In this document: piece after piece, positions 55,813 through 64,000 of the stretch | Position numbering within the stretch: the first letter of the stretch is position 1 | Layout of the letters: each line of letters begins with the position of its first letter | Assembly: GCF_006494535.1 (NCBI RefSeq) | Contig: NZ_VHIQ01000002.1 | Span: forward strand, 124,001 to 188,000 | Direction of reading: 5' to 3' | DNA from: Paucihalobacter ruber | Lineage (GTDB): Bacteria; Bacteroidota; Bacteroidia; Flavobacteriales; Flavobacteriaceae | DNA length: 64,000 nucleotides | Program-made: the position numbers and the translations under genes | The notes under the pieces: model-generated | The model's input: the letters and a program-made list of their open reading frames with translations, nothing else | What the model was told of the DNA's origin: nothing | The model's database searches: none

Positions 55813-56034
55813 AATTTTAGTATTTTGGGGTTTAATACTCGAAAAGTATAAAGAATGTCGGCTTAATTCAAAATATAATCGTTGAACAACAAAAATTAAT
55901 TCATTTTTGTTGTTTTTTCTTACAGTTTTCGATGAACTACATCAAGATTTCAGAGAGTTGAAATACTTCTGTTTATAATATCTCCACTTGATATTGACAC
56001 TTACTTGTAGGAAGAATTGCCATTTATAATGATG
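55813..56034. other. Gap upstream of the acidic-tailed lipoprotein gene
   Basis: AT-rich gap without a gene, holding the presumed promoter of the lipoprotein on the minus strand. No clear hairpin or -7 box found. Confidence 0.35.
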
Positions 56035-56077
56035 AGATTCCCACTTTCGTGTATAAGATTCCCACTTTCGTGGGAAT
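56035..56077. repeat. Short direct repeat and hairpin at the end of yraN
   Basis: AGATTCCCACTTTCGTG occurs at 56035-56051 and again at 56056-56072. The second copy continues to form ATTCCCAC-TTTC-GTGGGAAT (56058-56077), whose last base is the yraN stop. It may terminate yraN and looks like a dispersed palindromic element. Confidence 0.7.
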
Positions 56078-56436
56078 TAGAAATGATAAAAGGCATCCTC
56101 GATATGTTCCAGGTTAATTTTATTGCCATCCATTACAATGGCAATGATATCAAATCTAACCTCAACGTCTAAATCGTTGTTAATAATATAGGCATCAACG
56201 GCCATTACTAAGCGTTTAATTTGTTTTGGTTTTAGAAAATCCTGGGGGTTTCCAAAATCGGCAGTTGACCGGGTTTTTACTTCAACCACTACAAGGGTTT
56301 GACCTGTTTGAGCAATTATGTCAACTTCGGCTTTTTGGTAGGCGTAATTGCGTTCTAAGATATCGTAACCGTTTTTAACCAGATGCGCCACAGCAAGCTC
56401 CTCGCCCAAGTCGCCCAATTTATTATGTTCTGCCAT
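56077..56436 (-). CDS. yraN: YraN/UPF0102-family putative endonuclease
   Basis: I start it at ATG 56436 (MAEHNKLGDLGEELAVAHL, 119 residues); a longer frame reaches 56472. Restriction-endonuclease-like core: GEELAVAHL, KAEVDIIAQTG with ExxxD, VVVEVKTR with the E-x-K pair. The biochemical role is unknown. It is a single-gene unit whose stop coincides with a hairpin. Confidence 0.93.
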   Translation of the reverse strand: MAEHNKLGDLGEELAVAHLVKNGYDILERNYAYQKAEVDIIAQTGQTLVVVEVKTRSTADFGNPQDFLKPKQIKRLVMAVDAYIINNDLDVEVRFDIIAIVMDGNKINLEHIEDAFYHF

Positions 56437-56491
56437 GCTTAAAATTACAAAAAATAGGCTTTTACACTTCACAGGCTTTTAAAATTATACC

Positions 56492-56499
56492 CTAACTTT
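56492..56499 (+). promoter_or_regulatory. Putative -7 box for the zinc-ribbon gene pair
   Basis: TAACTTTG fits TAnnTTTG and lies about 34 bases before the TTG start at 56526. Confidence 0.5.
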
Positions 56500-56525
56500 G
56501 TAAATCAATCAAGACAAGATAAGCT

Positions 56526-56825
56526 TTGAGAAAAATTAAATGCCCAAAATGCGGTACTTATAATGTCAATCAAGACTATTGCACCAATTGCGGTACGCTT
56601 ATCAACTTTAAAATAAGAAGAGATTTAGAGCATAAAAAATCTGAAAAACGCCGTCAAGAATACCACGACCACGACGAAAAAACCAGTTTTTCGGTGGTGG
56701 ATAAATACAAAAATCATCGTTTTTTTGTCGTGCGCGTTTTTGGATATTTGATTTACTATGTCTGGTCGGCCGTTATGGCTATTGGTGCTTTTATTGCCTG
56801 GCTTTTTGCAATGACAGCCGCATGA
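56526..56825 (+). CDS. Zinc-ribbon small membrane protein, TTG start
   Basis: 99 residues from a TTG codon; there is no in-frame ATG before the zinc ribbon, and the ribbon is intact only from this start. CPKC (6-9) and CTNC (19-22) form a C4 zinc ribbon. A basic/acidic linker with HDHDEK follows, then a membrane hairpin (about 67-95). I do not recognise the function. It overlaps the next membrane gene by 4 bp, so the two probably act together. Confidence 0.72.
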   Translation: MRKIKCPKCGTYNVNQDYCTNCGTLINFKIRRDLEHKKSEKRRQEYHDHDEKTSFSVVDKYKNHRFFVVRVFGYLIYYVWSAVMAIGAFIAWLFAMTAA

Positions 56826-57178
56826 AAACCTTCTCAAATCCCATAACAATAAGTATTTTAGTCTTCGGATTATTATTGTATTTGGCAAAACTATTTCAGC
56901 TCAACCTGCCCAATTGGGTACATTTTTACGCAGCCGATTTACTGTGCATGCCCATAGTTTTAATTGTAATTTTGGCACTATTACGATACTTTTATAGCAA
57001 CCAACATTTTATAATTCCAATTTCGGCCATTGTTTCGCTTACCATTTATTACGCCTTATTTTTTGAGTGGCTACTGCCAAAAATTAGTCAACGCTACACA
57101 GCCGATTGGTTAGATGTACTCATGTATGCCATAGGTGCATCAGCTTTCTATCTGCTTCAGAAGAAAAAACTTATTTAA
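56822..57178 (+). CDS. Small four-span membrane protein, unknown function
   Basis: 118 residues, four hydrophobic spans (about 8-22, 38-56, 66-85, 98-113), with a motif NWVHFYAADLLCMP between the first two. It overlaps the zinc-ribbon gene by 4 bp (ATGA) and the convergent LD-carboxypeptidase by 8 bp. No family assignment I can support. Confidence 0.75.
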   Translation: MKTFSNPITISILVFGLLLYLAKLFQLNLPNWVHFYAADLLCMPIVLIVILALLRYFYSNQHFIIPISAIVSLTIYYALFFEWLLPKISQRYTADWLDVLMYAIGASAFYLLQKKKLI

Positions 57179-58199
57179 AGTTAATGATACTGCCTTCTTT
57201 GGTAACTTCTAAATCAATGGTTCTGCCTAAAATAAGAGCTCTATTGTCGTTTTCATGGCCGGCCGGCATATTAAAGGCTATCGGGAAGTTATATTCGGCC
57301 AAAGCATCGATAATGAGTTGTTCAATACTGCTACCCCAAGGCGTTGTGTTTTTTCTCATTTTAGACATATCACCCACAATCAAACCCGCACATTTATCGA
57401 AATAACCGGCTCGCTTTAAGCTTTGTAACATGCGATCAATATGGTATTTATACTCACCTATTTCTTCAATAAACAAAATTTTGCCTGAGGTATCAATGCT
57501 GGTATTAGAACCCAGCATGGTGTGTAGCATGGTTAAATTACCGCCAACAATTGGGGCGCTCACTTTACCCGATCTATTATAATTGGACCCTTTTAACTTG
57601 TATTGCAACTTTTCTCCAAAAACTGCCTGTTTCATGGTTTCTATGCTTTGCTCTAATTCTTCGGGCTTATCGATTAAACTGGTACACATGATGGCGTGTA
57701 TACTTTCAAATCCTTCGTTGTGAAATTGATTGTGCAAAGCTGTAATATCGCTGTATCCAATTATCCATTTTGGCTTTTCTCTAAATTTTGTGTAATCTAA
57801 TTTTTCCAAAATTCGCACGGTACCATAACCACCGCGCGCGCACCAAATGGCTTTAATTTTTGGGTCGTCTAATGCATTTTGAAAATCTTCGCAGCGTTCA
57901 TCGTCGGTACCGGCAAAATGATTGTTTTGTTTAAATACGTGTTTTCCAATCACCACATGAAGGTTCCAGCTTTTCAATAACGCTTTGGCTCGCTCAATCT
58001 CTCCACTGCGCCCGTTAAGAATTCCTGAAGGTGCTACAATAGCAACGGTGTCACCTGCCTTTAAATAGGGTGGTTGTTTGAGTTTCATAGTATTGGTATG
58101 GGCGTTGTTTTGGGCAAAAAGAATTTGAATTGATATCAACATCAACCCCAAAATAATGCCCGTTGTTAATTGGATCTTCTGCATAGCGTAAAAGTACAT
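57171..58199 (-). CDS. LD-carboxypeptidase (S66 family)
   Basis: 342 residues with a signal peptide (start at residue 1 or at MQKIQL, residue 6) ending LFAQ. Removes the terminal D-alanine from muropeptide tetrapeptides in the cell wall recycling family of LdcA. IGYSDITALH contains the likely nucleophile S150; the Glu in FIEEIGEY (about E246) and H315 in PAGHEND complete the triad. The IWCARGGYG block is typical. A signal peptide, absent from E. coli LdcA, points to periplasmic action. Confidence 0.9.
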   Translation of the reverse strand: MYFYAMQKIQLTTGIILGLMLISIQILFAQNNAHTNTMKLKQPPYLKAGDTVAIVAPSGILNGRSGEIERAKALLKSWNLHVVIGKHVFKQNNHFAGTDDERCEDFQNALDDPKIKAIWCARGGYGTVRILEKLDYTKFREKPKWIIGYSDITALHNQFHNEGFESIHAIMCTSLIDKPEELEQSIETMKQAVFGEKLQYKLKGSNYNRSGKVSAPIVGGNLTMLHTMLGSNTSIDTSGKILFIEEIGEYKYHIDRMLQSLKRAGYFDKCAGLIVGDMSKMRKNTTPWGSSIEQLIIDALAEYNFPIAFNMPAGHENDNRALILGRTIDLEVTKEGSIINFK

Positions 58200-58226
58200 T
58201 TTTTTTCTAAATGGGCTTTAATTGAT

Positions 58227-58234
58227 TACTTTTG
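58227..58234 (+). promoter_or_regulatory. Putative -7 box for metG
   Basis: TACTTTTG followed by TGCC fits TAnnTTTG, about 30 bases before the ATG at 58264. Confidence 0.5.
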
Positions 58235-58263
58235 TGCCTTAAATTTTAAGTACTTATTTTATT

Positions 58264-60318
58264 ATGAATACGCCTGAACGCTACACTATTACTGCAGCTT
58301 TGCCATATACCAACGGTCCTATTCACATTGGGCATTTGGCGGGAGTTTACGTGCCTGCCGATATTTATGTCCGATATTTAAGACTCACAGGCAATGATGT
58401 GGCTTTTATTTGCGGTAGCGATGAGCATGGTGTACCTATTACCATCAAGGCTAAAAACGAAGGCGTATCACCCCAAGATATCGTAGATAAATATCATGCC
58501 ATTATTAAAAAATCGTTTGAAGATTTTGGTATTTCCTTTGATAATTATTCCCGAACCACCGCAAAGGTTCACCACGAAACGGCTTCAGAATTTTTCAAAA
58601 CTCTGTATGATAAAGGCAAATTTGTTGAAGAAACTTCTGAACAACTTTACGACGAAGCGGCCAATCAGTTTTTAGCCGATAGATTTGTCACCGGTACTTG
58701 CCCAAAATGCGGCAATCCTGAAGCTTATGGCGATCAATGCGAAAAATGCGGGAGCAGTTTAAATGCCACTGATTTAATTAATCCGAAATCGGCCATCACA
58801 GGTAATGTGCCTACTTTAAAACAAACCAAACACTGGTATTTGCCATTAGACCAATATGAAGATTTTTTAACCGAATGGATTTTGAAGGGCCATCAAAAAG
58901 ATTGGAAACCTAATGTGTACGGTCAGGTTAAATCCTGGATTGACGATGGTTTAAGACCGCGCGCCGTAACCCGTGATTTAGATTGGGGCATTCCCGTACC
59001 AGTAGACGGTGCCGAGGGAAAAGTGCTTTACGTGTGGTTTGATGCGCCAATTGGCTACATCTCTTCAACTAAAGAATGGGCAGCACGCGAAGGCAAAAAC
59101 TGGGAACTGTACTGGAAAGACAAAAACACCAAGCTGGTACACTTTATCGGCAAAGACAATATTGTGTTTCACTGCATTATCTTTCCTTCAATGCTAAAGG
59201 CAGAAGGCAGCTACATTTTACCGGACAACGTACCGGCCAACGAATTTTTAAATTTGGAAGGCAACAAATTATCTACCTCAAAAAACTGGGCTGTCTGGCT
59301 ACCTGATTATCTGGAAGAATTTCCAAATCAGCAGGATGTATTGCGTTACGCACTTACAGCCAATGCACCAGAAACTAAGGATAACGACTTCACCTGGAAA
59401 GATTTTCAAACCAGAAACAATAGTGAATTGGTGGCTATTTTTGGGAATTTCATCAATCGTGTGGTCGTGCTAACGCACAAATATTACAACGGTATTATAC
59501 CACAGGCAACCAACTTCAGCGAAATAGACAACGAAACCTTACAAGCCGTTAAAGCCTATCCGGCAGTTCTCAGCAGCGCCATAGGGCGTTATCGCTTCAG
59601 AGAAGCAAGTCAGGAATTAATCAATTTAGCCAGACTGGGTAATAAATACTTGGCCGACGAAGAACCCTGGAAGTTGATTAAAACCGATGAAGCCCGCACC
59701 CAGACTGTTATGTTTGTAGCACTTCAAATTGCAGCAGCATTGGCCGTGTTAAGTGAACCGTTTTTACCCTTTACAGCCAAAAAATTAAAACATATTTTAA
59801 ATCTGAATGCGATACTTTGGAATGATGTTTCTGAAAAAGATGTTTTGATTGAAAATGGCCATCAAATCAATGAAGCTGAGTTGCTATTTTCAAAAATTGA
59901 AGACGATGCCATTCAACAACAACTAGACAAATTACTTCAAAGCAAAAAAGCTAATGAGGCTGCCGGTAAAAAGGCCGAACCTCAAAAGCCAACGATTACT
60001 TTTGATGATTTTAGCAAACTCGATATAAGAACCGGTACCATTTTAGAAGCCGAAAAAATGCCAAAGGCTAATAAATTACTGGTTTTAAAAGTTGACACGG
60101 GTATTGATATTAGAACCATTGTTTCGGGCATAGCCGAAAGCTTTTCACCCGAAGAAATAATAGGTAAACGCGTAACTGTATTGGTTAATTTAGCGCCTCG
60201 AAAACTTAGAGGTATCGATAGCGAAGGTATGATTTTAATGACCGAGGATGCCGACGGCAAACTGGTTTTTGTTAACCCGGATGATACCAATGTTCCCAAC
60301 GGCCTAAGCATTAGTTAA
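58264..60318 (+). CDS. metG: Methionyl-tRNA synthetase with C-terminal tRNA-binding domain
   Basis: 684 residues. HIGH at 21-24, KLSTS at 335-339, a zinc knuckle with [18 protein letters not shown] (about 146-163), and a [11 protein letters not shown] block. The last ~110 residues (about 575-684, [21 protein letters not shown]) are an EMAP/Arc1-like tRNA-binding domain, as in E. coli. It is normally a single-gene unit here, with its own promoter; the NlpE-META gene follows after 113 bp. Confidence 0.98.
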   Translation: MNTPERYTITAALPYTNGPIHIGHLAGVYVPADIYVRYLRLTGNDVAFICGSDEHGVPITIKAKNEGVSPQDIVDKYHAIIKKSFEDFGISFDNYSRTTAKVHHETASEFFKTLYDKGKFVEETSEQLYDEAANQFLADRFVTGTCPKCGNPEAYGDQCEKCGSSLNATDLINPKSAITGNVPTLKQTKHWYLPLDQYEDFLTEWILKGHQKDWKPNVYGQVKSWIDDGLRPRAVTRDLDWGIPVPVDGAEGKVLYVWFDAPIGYISSTKEWAAREGKNWELYWKDKNTKLVHFIGKDNIVFHCIIFPSMLKAEGSYILPDNVPANEFLNLEGNKLSTSKNWAVWLPDYLEEFPNQQDVLRYALTANAPETKDNDFTWKDFQTRNNSELVAIFGNFINRVVVLTHKYYNGIIPQATNFSEIDNETLQAVKAYPAVLSSAIGRYRFREASQELINLARLGNKYLADEEPWKLIKTDEARTQTVMFVALQIAAALAVLSEPFLPFTAKKLKHILNLNAILWNDVSEKDVLIENGHQINEAELLFSKIEDDAIQQQLDKLLQSKKANEAAGKKAEPQKPTITFDDFSKLDIRTGTILEAEKMPKANKLLVLKVDTGIDIRTIVSGIAESFSPEEIIGKRVTVLVNLAPRKLRGIDSEGMILMTEDADGKLVFVNPDDTNVPNGLSIS

Positions 60319-60431
60319 ATTTTATCGCAAAACATCCTTTTGTTATTTTTAAACGTATGTAAAGCAACAGATTGAGTTTTTTTAGATTCAATTTTTATTG
60401 TATCTTTAATACGAATTAATCACTAATAACA

Positions 60432-61238
60432 ATGAATACAAGAAAAATTTTAAACTTCAGTTTAATTGGCTTGTTGCTTGTAATGAGTTGCAACGACAAG
60501 GCAAAACAGGAAAACCAACCTGCCGAACCTGCAATGGAAGCCGCACCAGTGCCTGACGCTGCCACCAGCAAAAATTCTTTAGATTGGAACGGCACTTATC
60601 AAGGCACATTGCCATGCGCAGATTGCGAAGGCATAGCCACAGCATTAACACTTAACAACGACCTAACCTTTAAACACCAATCTAAATATCTGGGAAAAAG
60701 CGACAGCATTTTTGTAAGTACCGGAAGTTTTAAATGGAATGACAAAGGTTCTGACATCGCTCTAACCGATACCGACGGTACCGTCAAACAATTCAAGGTT
60801 GGCGAAAATCAGCTGTTTATGTTAGATCAGGAAGGTAACCGAATTACGGGTGATTTAGCCGAAAAATACATCCTGAAAAAAGACCAGGTTGAAATTACCG
60901 AGAAATACTGGAAATTAGTAGAACTCAACGGTCAGCCTGTTACTACGGGAAAAGGTAACAGAGAAGCCTATCTAATTTTAAAATCAGAAAACAACCGTGC
61001 ACACGGTAACGGCAGCTGTAATATGTTTAACGGTAACTACGAGTTAATGGAAGGTAACAGGATTAAATTTTCTAAAATGGCCTCTACATTAATGGCCTGC
61101 CAAGATATGGAAACCGAACGAAATTTCATGAATGTACTCGAAACAGCCGACAATTATAACCTCACCGAAACCACTTTGGTTTTGAACAAAGCAAGAATGG
61201 CACCTTTAGCCAGATTTGAAGTGGTTTATTTGTACTAG
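60432..61238 (+). CDS. Lipoprotein with NlpE-like and META domains
   Basis: 268 residues. Lipobox LVMSC (C20). About 50-155 resemble NlpE, including the CADC pair that in E. coli NlpE senses copper/redox stress. About 160-268 form a META (HslJ/DUF306) domain with GNGSCNMFNGNYEL and MACQDMETERNFM. The combination of both modules in one outer-membrane lipoprotein is a known architecture. It could sense envelope stress, but the Cpx partners are not in this window. It ends in a bidirectional terminator. Confidence 0.88.
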   Translation: MNTRKILNFSLIGLLLVMSCNDKAKQENQPAEPAMEAAPVPDAATSKNSLDWNGTYQGTLPCADCEGIATALTLNNDLTFKHQSKYLGKSDSIFVSTGSFKWNDKGSDIALTDTDGTVKQFKVGENQLFMLDQEGNRITGDLAEKYILKKDQVEITEKYWKLVELNGQPVTTGKGNREAYLILKSENNRAHGNGSCNMFNGNYELMEGNRIKFSKMASTLMACQDMETERNFMNVLETADNYNLTETTLVLNKARMAPLARFEVVYLY

Positions 61239-61252
61239 AAAGATTTTAAAAT

Positions 61253-61290
61253 AAAAAAAGCGGCTTCGGAATTTCTAAGCCGCTTTTTTT
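61253..61290. terminator. Bidirectional terminator between the NlpE-META gene and ppc
   Basis: AAAAAAAGCGGCTT (61253-61266) and AAGCCGCTTTTTTT (61277-61290) are exact complements around a 10-nt loop. The right arm runs into the ppc stop codon (61289-61291). Confidence 0.95.
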
Positions 61291-63874
61291 ATGCCGAATT
61301 TCTGCTGGCGTTGATATTCCCAAACAGAGACCTGGTGACTATTTTTTCGAAAACAGCAATCTTTTCGGTGTCGGGATTGGGATCTTTTTGTAACTCCTGA
61401 ATTTTTCTTAGTGCATATTGCTGTATGGTTAGCAAGGGCAAAACAATAGATTCTCTTATTTGGATAGAGGCCTTTCCTGTGGGTTCATTCTCCATTAGCT
61501 CTTTGTAACCGGTTAATTTTAAAATAAGTCTCTTGCTTGTAAGATATTCTTGATAAATAATGTTCCAGAATTCACCAAATTCTTCATCTTCTGCCATGTA
61601 TTTGGTTAAATCAAAAAAGGATTTTGAAAGCGACATCATGCTGTTTTCAATCAATGTTCTAAAAAAGCTGGAATCTTTATATAACTGCTTTACCTTTCTA
61701 AATTGTCCTTTGTCGTCATACCATTTTAAGGCGGTACCAACACCGTAAAAACCGGGAACATTTTGCTTTAATTGACTCCAACTGCCTACGAACGGAATGG
61801 CTCTTAAATCTGAAAACACGAGCTCAGATGATTTTCCACGCTTTGATGGTCTACTGCCTATATTGGTTTTGGCATAGTATTTTAAGGTACTCATGCGTTC
61901 TAGGTACGGCAAGAACTTCGGGTGATTTTTAAAATCAACATAAGACTTATAACTAATATCGGCCAGCTTATCCATGACGGCTTTATTCTCGCGGGACATC
62001 TTTAAATTAGTGTCGTTTATTCTGTTGAGAACACCCGAACTTATAAGTTGCTCCATGTTGTATTGTGAAGATTCTGTGGTTCCAAAATTGGAGCTGATGG
62101 TCTGCCCCTGTATGGTTAACTGAATTTCCTTATCCTCGATTGTTGGACCCAAAGACGCGTAAAACTGATGGGTTTTTCCACCACCACGTGCCGGCGGTCC
62201 ACCGCGACCATCAAAAAATATCACATCAATTTTATACTTTCTTGAAATCTTGGTAAGGCGTTCTTTAGCCTTAAAAATAGCCCAGTTGGCCATGAGATAG
62301 CCACCATCTTTGGTGCCATCACTAAAGCCCAGCATAATGGTTTGCTTGTTGTTTCGATTGGCGAGATGAGCCTTGTAATTTGGGTTGGTATACAATTGCT
62401 CCATAACTTTATCTGAAACTTCTAAATCGTCAACAGTTTCAAATAGCGGTACAATATCTACGGTAAGTTCGTCATTAAATGCTATTATTTTTAGCATGGC
62501 GAATAGCTGCAACACATTCATCGTAGTTTGATTGTTACTAATAATGTATCGGTTACAGGCCACTTCACCATTGTTGGTTTGAATGGTTTTAATGGCTTTT
62601 ATAGTTTCTACAATATTTACAACCTGCTCATCTTTAAATGTAATACCTTCAACAGTACCGGTAATTTTTGCCAGATAGTTTTGTTGATCTTTGAGACTTC
62701 GGTTTAAAAAATCTGCCGGAAATACATCGCTTCCTGAGGCAATACATTCTTCGACCAACGCTCTAAACATGCTATCGTGAACTCTGCTATCCTGACGTAT
62801 GTCTAAACTCGCAAAATGAAACCCAAACAAGTGCACTTTGTTGATAAGACTTGTTATTTCGTTGTAATACAACGATTGATGCTCTTCTTTAACAATTTTC
62901 CTCAAAGCAATTAGTTCGTCTCTAAAATGTTGCAAGGTTATTTGAGGCTCGTTTTCCTTTTGTAAAAAGGTGTTGTACACTAGGTTATTAAGCTCTTTAA
63001 GTCTTAGTCTCACACCAGTGAAAGTGAGTTTTCGTCTCAGTATTTTTAAATCGGCTATGTAGTTTTTTAAAATGGCATTTTTCAGTCGCTGAGCCACTTT
63101 AAGTGTGATTTCAGGAGTTACAAACGGATTGCCGTCTCTATCGCCACCCGGCCAAAAACCAATATTTATAATGTTGTTTTCAATGTCTTGGTCGTCAAAA
63201 ATATTTTGTTGAATGTAGTCGAAAATTGAGCCAAAAGAAAAATAAAACACATTTTGAAGGTACCAAATCAAATTTACCGCTTCATCATAAGGCGTTGGCT
63301 TTTGGTCCATAAAAAATGGGGTTTTACCTAATTGCGCGAGCAGATTATTTATTTCGGTTAAATTATCTGTTTTCAGTGCCTCAGAGAGATCTGTGATGAT
63401 CCCCAAAACAGAACCGGGATAAAATTGGGTAGGATGCGCTGTAAGTACAATACGTACCTTAATTGCTTCTAAATAACTGCGCAATTCCTTAAACTTGTCT
63501 TGCGCTGCAGCTTTCTCTTTAATACTTCTCAAGGTACCAATACCTTCCATATTATTAACAATAGAAAATGAGGCATCTTCTATAGCATCAAACAAAACTA
63601 CTTGTCTTTCAATATATTGTATAAGTCTAAAAAACAAATTAATCTGACTTTGCTCATTACGTCTGGCCTGATATTTTTTGAAAAAAGTTTCAACAATGGT
63701 AGTAGGATCGTCTCCGGCTTGAAAACCTTTAACACAAGTTTCGTGAAATAACGGTAATAAAACTCCCGTTTTTGTTACCGCATCAAAAGGCAGTGTCATA
63801 AATATGCTGTTGTAAATGCGGTATTTAGACAGTACGTTTTGATTAAATCTAACTAATTTTGGTTGTATAGACAT
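61289..63874 (-). CDS. ppc: Phosphoenolpyruvate carboxylase, divergent
   Basis: 861 residues, the usual size. Carboxylates PEP to oxaloacetate, feeding the TCA cycle. VLTAHPTQF carries the catalytic His. The PEP/metal sites PLFETVDD and GFSDGTKDGG are kept, as are GFWPGGDRDGNPF and both Arg of GRGG-x3-RGGG. Two signatures depart from the family: the His of FHGRGG is D555 (FDGRGG), and TEQGE reads TIQGQ. The C-terminus RNSA keeps the Asn of RNTG that binds the inhibitor aspartate in E. coli. It is a single-gene unit. Confidence 0.92.
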   Translation of the reverse strand: MSIQPKLVRFNQNVLSKYRIYNSIFMTLPFDAVTKTGVLLPLFHETCVKGFQAGDDPTTIVETFFKKYQARRNEQSQINLFFRLIQYIERQVVLFDAIEDASFSIVNNMEGIGTLRSIKEKAAAQDKFKELRSYLEAIKVRIVLTAHPTQFYPGSVLGIITDLSEALKTDNLTEINNLLAQLGKTPFFMDQKPTPYDEAVNLIWYLQNVFYFSFGSIFDYIQQNIFDDQDIENNIINIGFWPGGDRDGNPFVTPEITLKVAQRLKNAILKNYIADLKILRRKLTFTGVRLRLKELNNLVYNTFLQKENEPQITLQHFRDELIALRKIVKEEHQSLYYNEITSLINKVHLFGFHFASLDIRQDSRVHDSMFRALVEECIASGSDVFPADFLNRSLKDQQNYLAKITGTVEGITFKDEQVVNIVETIKAIKTIQTNNGEVACNRYIISNNQTTMNVLQLFAMLKIIAFNDELTVDIVPLFETVDDLEVSDKVMEQLYTNPNYKAHLANRNNKQTIMLGFSDGTKDGGYLMANWAIFKAKERLTKISRKYKIDVIFFDGRGGPPARGGGKTHQFYASLGPTIEDKEIQLTIQGQTISSNFGTTESSQYNMEQLISSGVLNRINDTNLKMSRENKAVMDKLADISYKSYVDFKNHPKFLPYLERMSTLKYYAKTNIGSRPSKRGKSSELVFSDLRAIPFVGSWSQLKQNVPGFYGVGTALKWYDDKGQFRKVKQLYKDSSFFRTLIENSMMSLSKSFFDLTKYMAEDEEFGEFWNIIYQEYLTSKRLILKLTGYKELMENEPTGKASIQIRESIVLPLLTIQQYALRKIQELQKDPNPDTEKIAVFEKIVTRSLFGNINASRNSA

Positions 63875-64000
63875 AGGTTAAAGTTTGGTTTAAAATTACT
63901 AAAGCTGTTTCACAATAAGAAGAAAGAGCTGTAGTTTTATGAATAATTCAATGTTTAGGTAATAGGATTAAAAATTATATAATCAAAACAAACTTAAAAT
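63875..64000. other. Upstream region of ppc, window edge
   Basis: Non-coding stretch presumably with the ppc promoter. I see no clear -7 box or other feature before the window ends. Confidence 0.3.

Overview
The window is chromosomal DNA from a member of the Bacteroidetes, most likely the family Flavobacteriaceae. It is AT-rich. Many starts are preceded by the Bacteroidetes -7 box TAnnTTTG rather than by a Shine-Dalgarno sequence. It encodes parts of the type IX secretion system (PorZ, and cargo with both type A and type B C-terminal signals), TonB-dependent receptors, a DUF4270 lipoprotein, a THC0290_0291-family protein and a eukaryote-like IleRS. A complete seven-subunit Mrp Na+/H+ antiporter fits a marine or salt-exposed lifestyle, which is an inference. 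I see no rRNA, tRNA, CRISPR array, transposase, integrase or phage gene.

Layout. 1-5830 (minus): ileS, a DksA-like gene, lspA and a partial OmpA-like secreted protein. 5831-6327: a gap with one possible 19-residue peptide. 6328-11136 (minus): panC, panD and a YbhN-like flippase, a secreted esterase-fold protein, and radA. 11245-15530 (plus): a truncated glycogen-synthase-like protein, a DUF4270 lipoprotein and glmS, tightly packed. 15681-19984 (plus): a large TonB receptor and an SGNH-type lipoprotein. 20152-21961 (plus): atpD-atpC with its own promoter and a strong terminator. 22051-24072 (minus): a lectin-like surface protein with a type B T9SS tail. 24167-25346 (minus): two DUF2975 membrane proteins and an XRE regulator behind a promoter flanked by two 17-bp palindromes. 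25485-28250 (plus): a BtuB-sized TonB receptor and a JmjC-type cupin. 28341-34089 (plus): mrpABCDEFG, then a small barrel-like protein. 34856-37690 (minus): an HSL-type esterase, an unknown secreted protein and recX. 37798-42750 (plus): a 1650-residue multidomain T9SS cargo. 43608-48180 (minus): recO, porZ and gdhA. 48393-52488: a THC0290_0291 protein, a transsulfuration enzyme, a DUF3298 lipoprotein, an ArsC-like protein and an EamA transporter. 52477-61238: a thioesterase, yicC-gmk-nadD, an acidic-tailed lipoprotein, yraN, a zinc-ribbon membrane pair, an LD-carboxypeptidase, metG and an NlpE-META lipoprotein. 61289-63874 (minus): ppc.

Most of the content is core flavobacterial metabolism and envelope biology. 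The items most worth a second look are these. IleRS carries the swapped GxHH signature linked to mupirocin hyper-resistance. The DUF2975/XRE module shows a textbook paired-operator promoter. A 238-bp tandem repeat copies the last codons of recX. An intrinsic-terminator-like hairpin lies inside the start of the flippase gene. Several family members lack key residues: the DksA-like protein, the esterase, the glycogen-synthase-like protein and PEP carboxylase.
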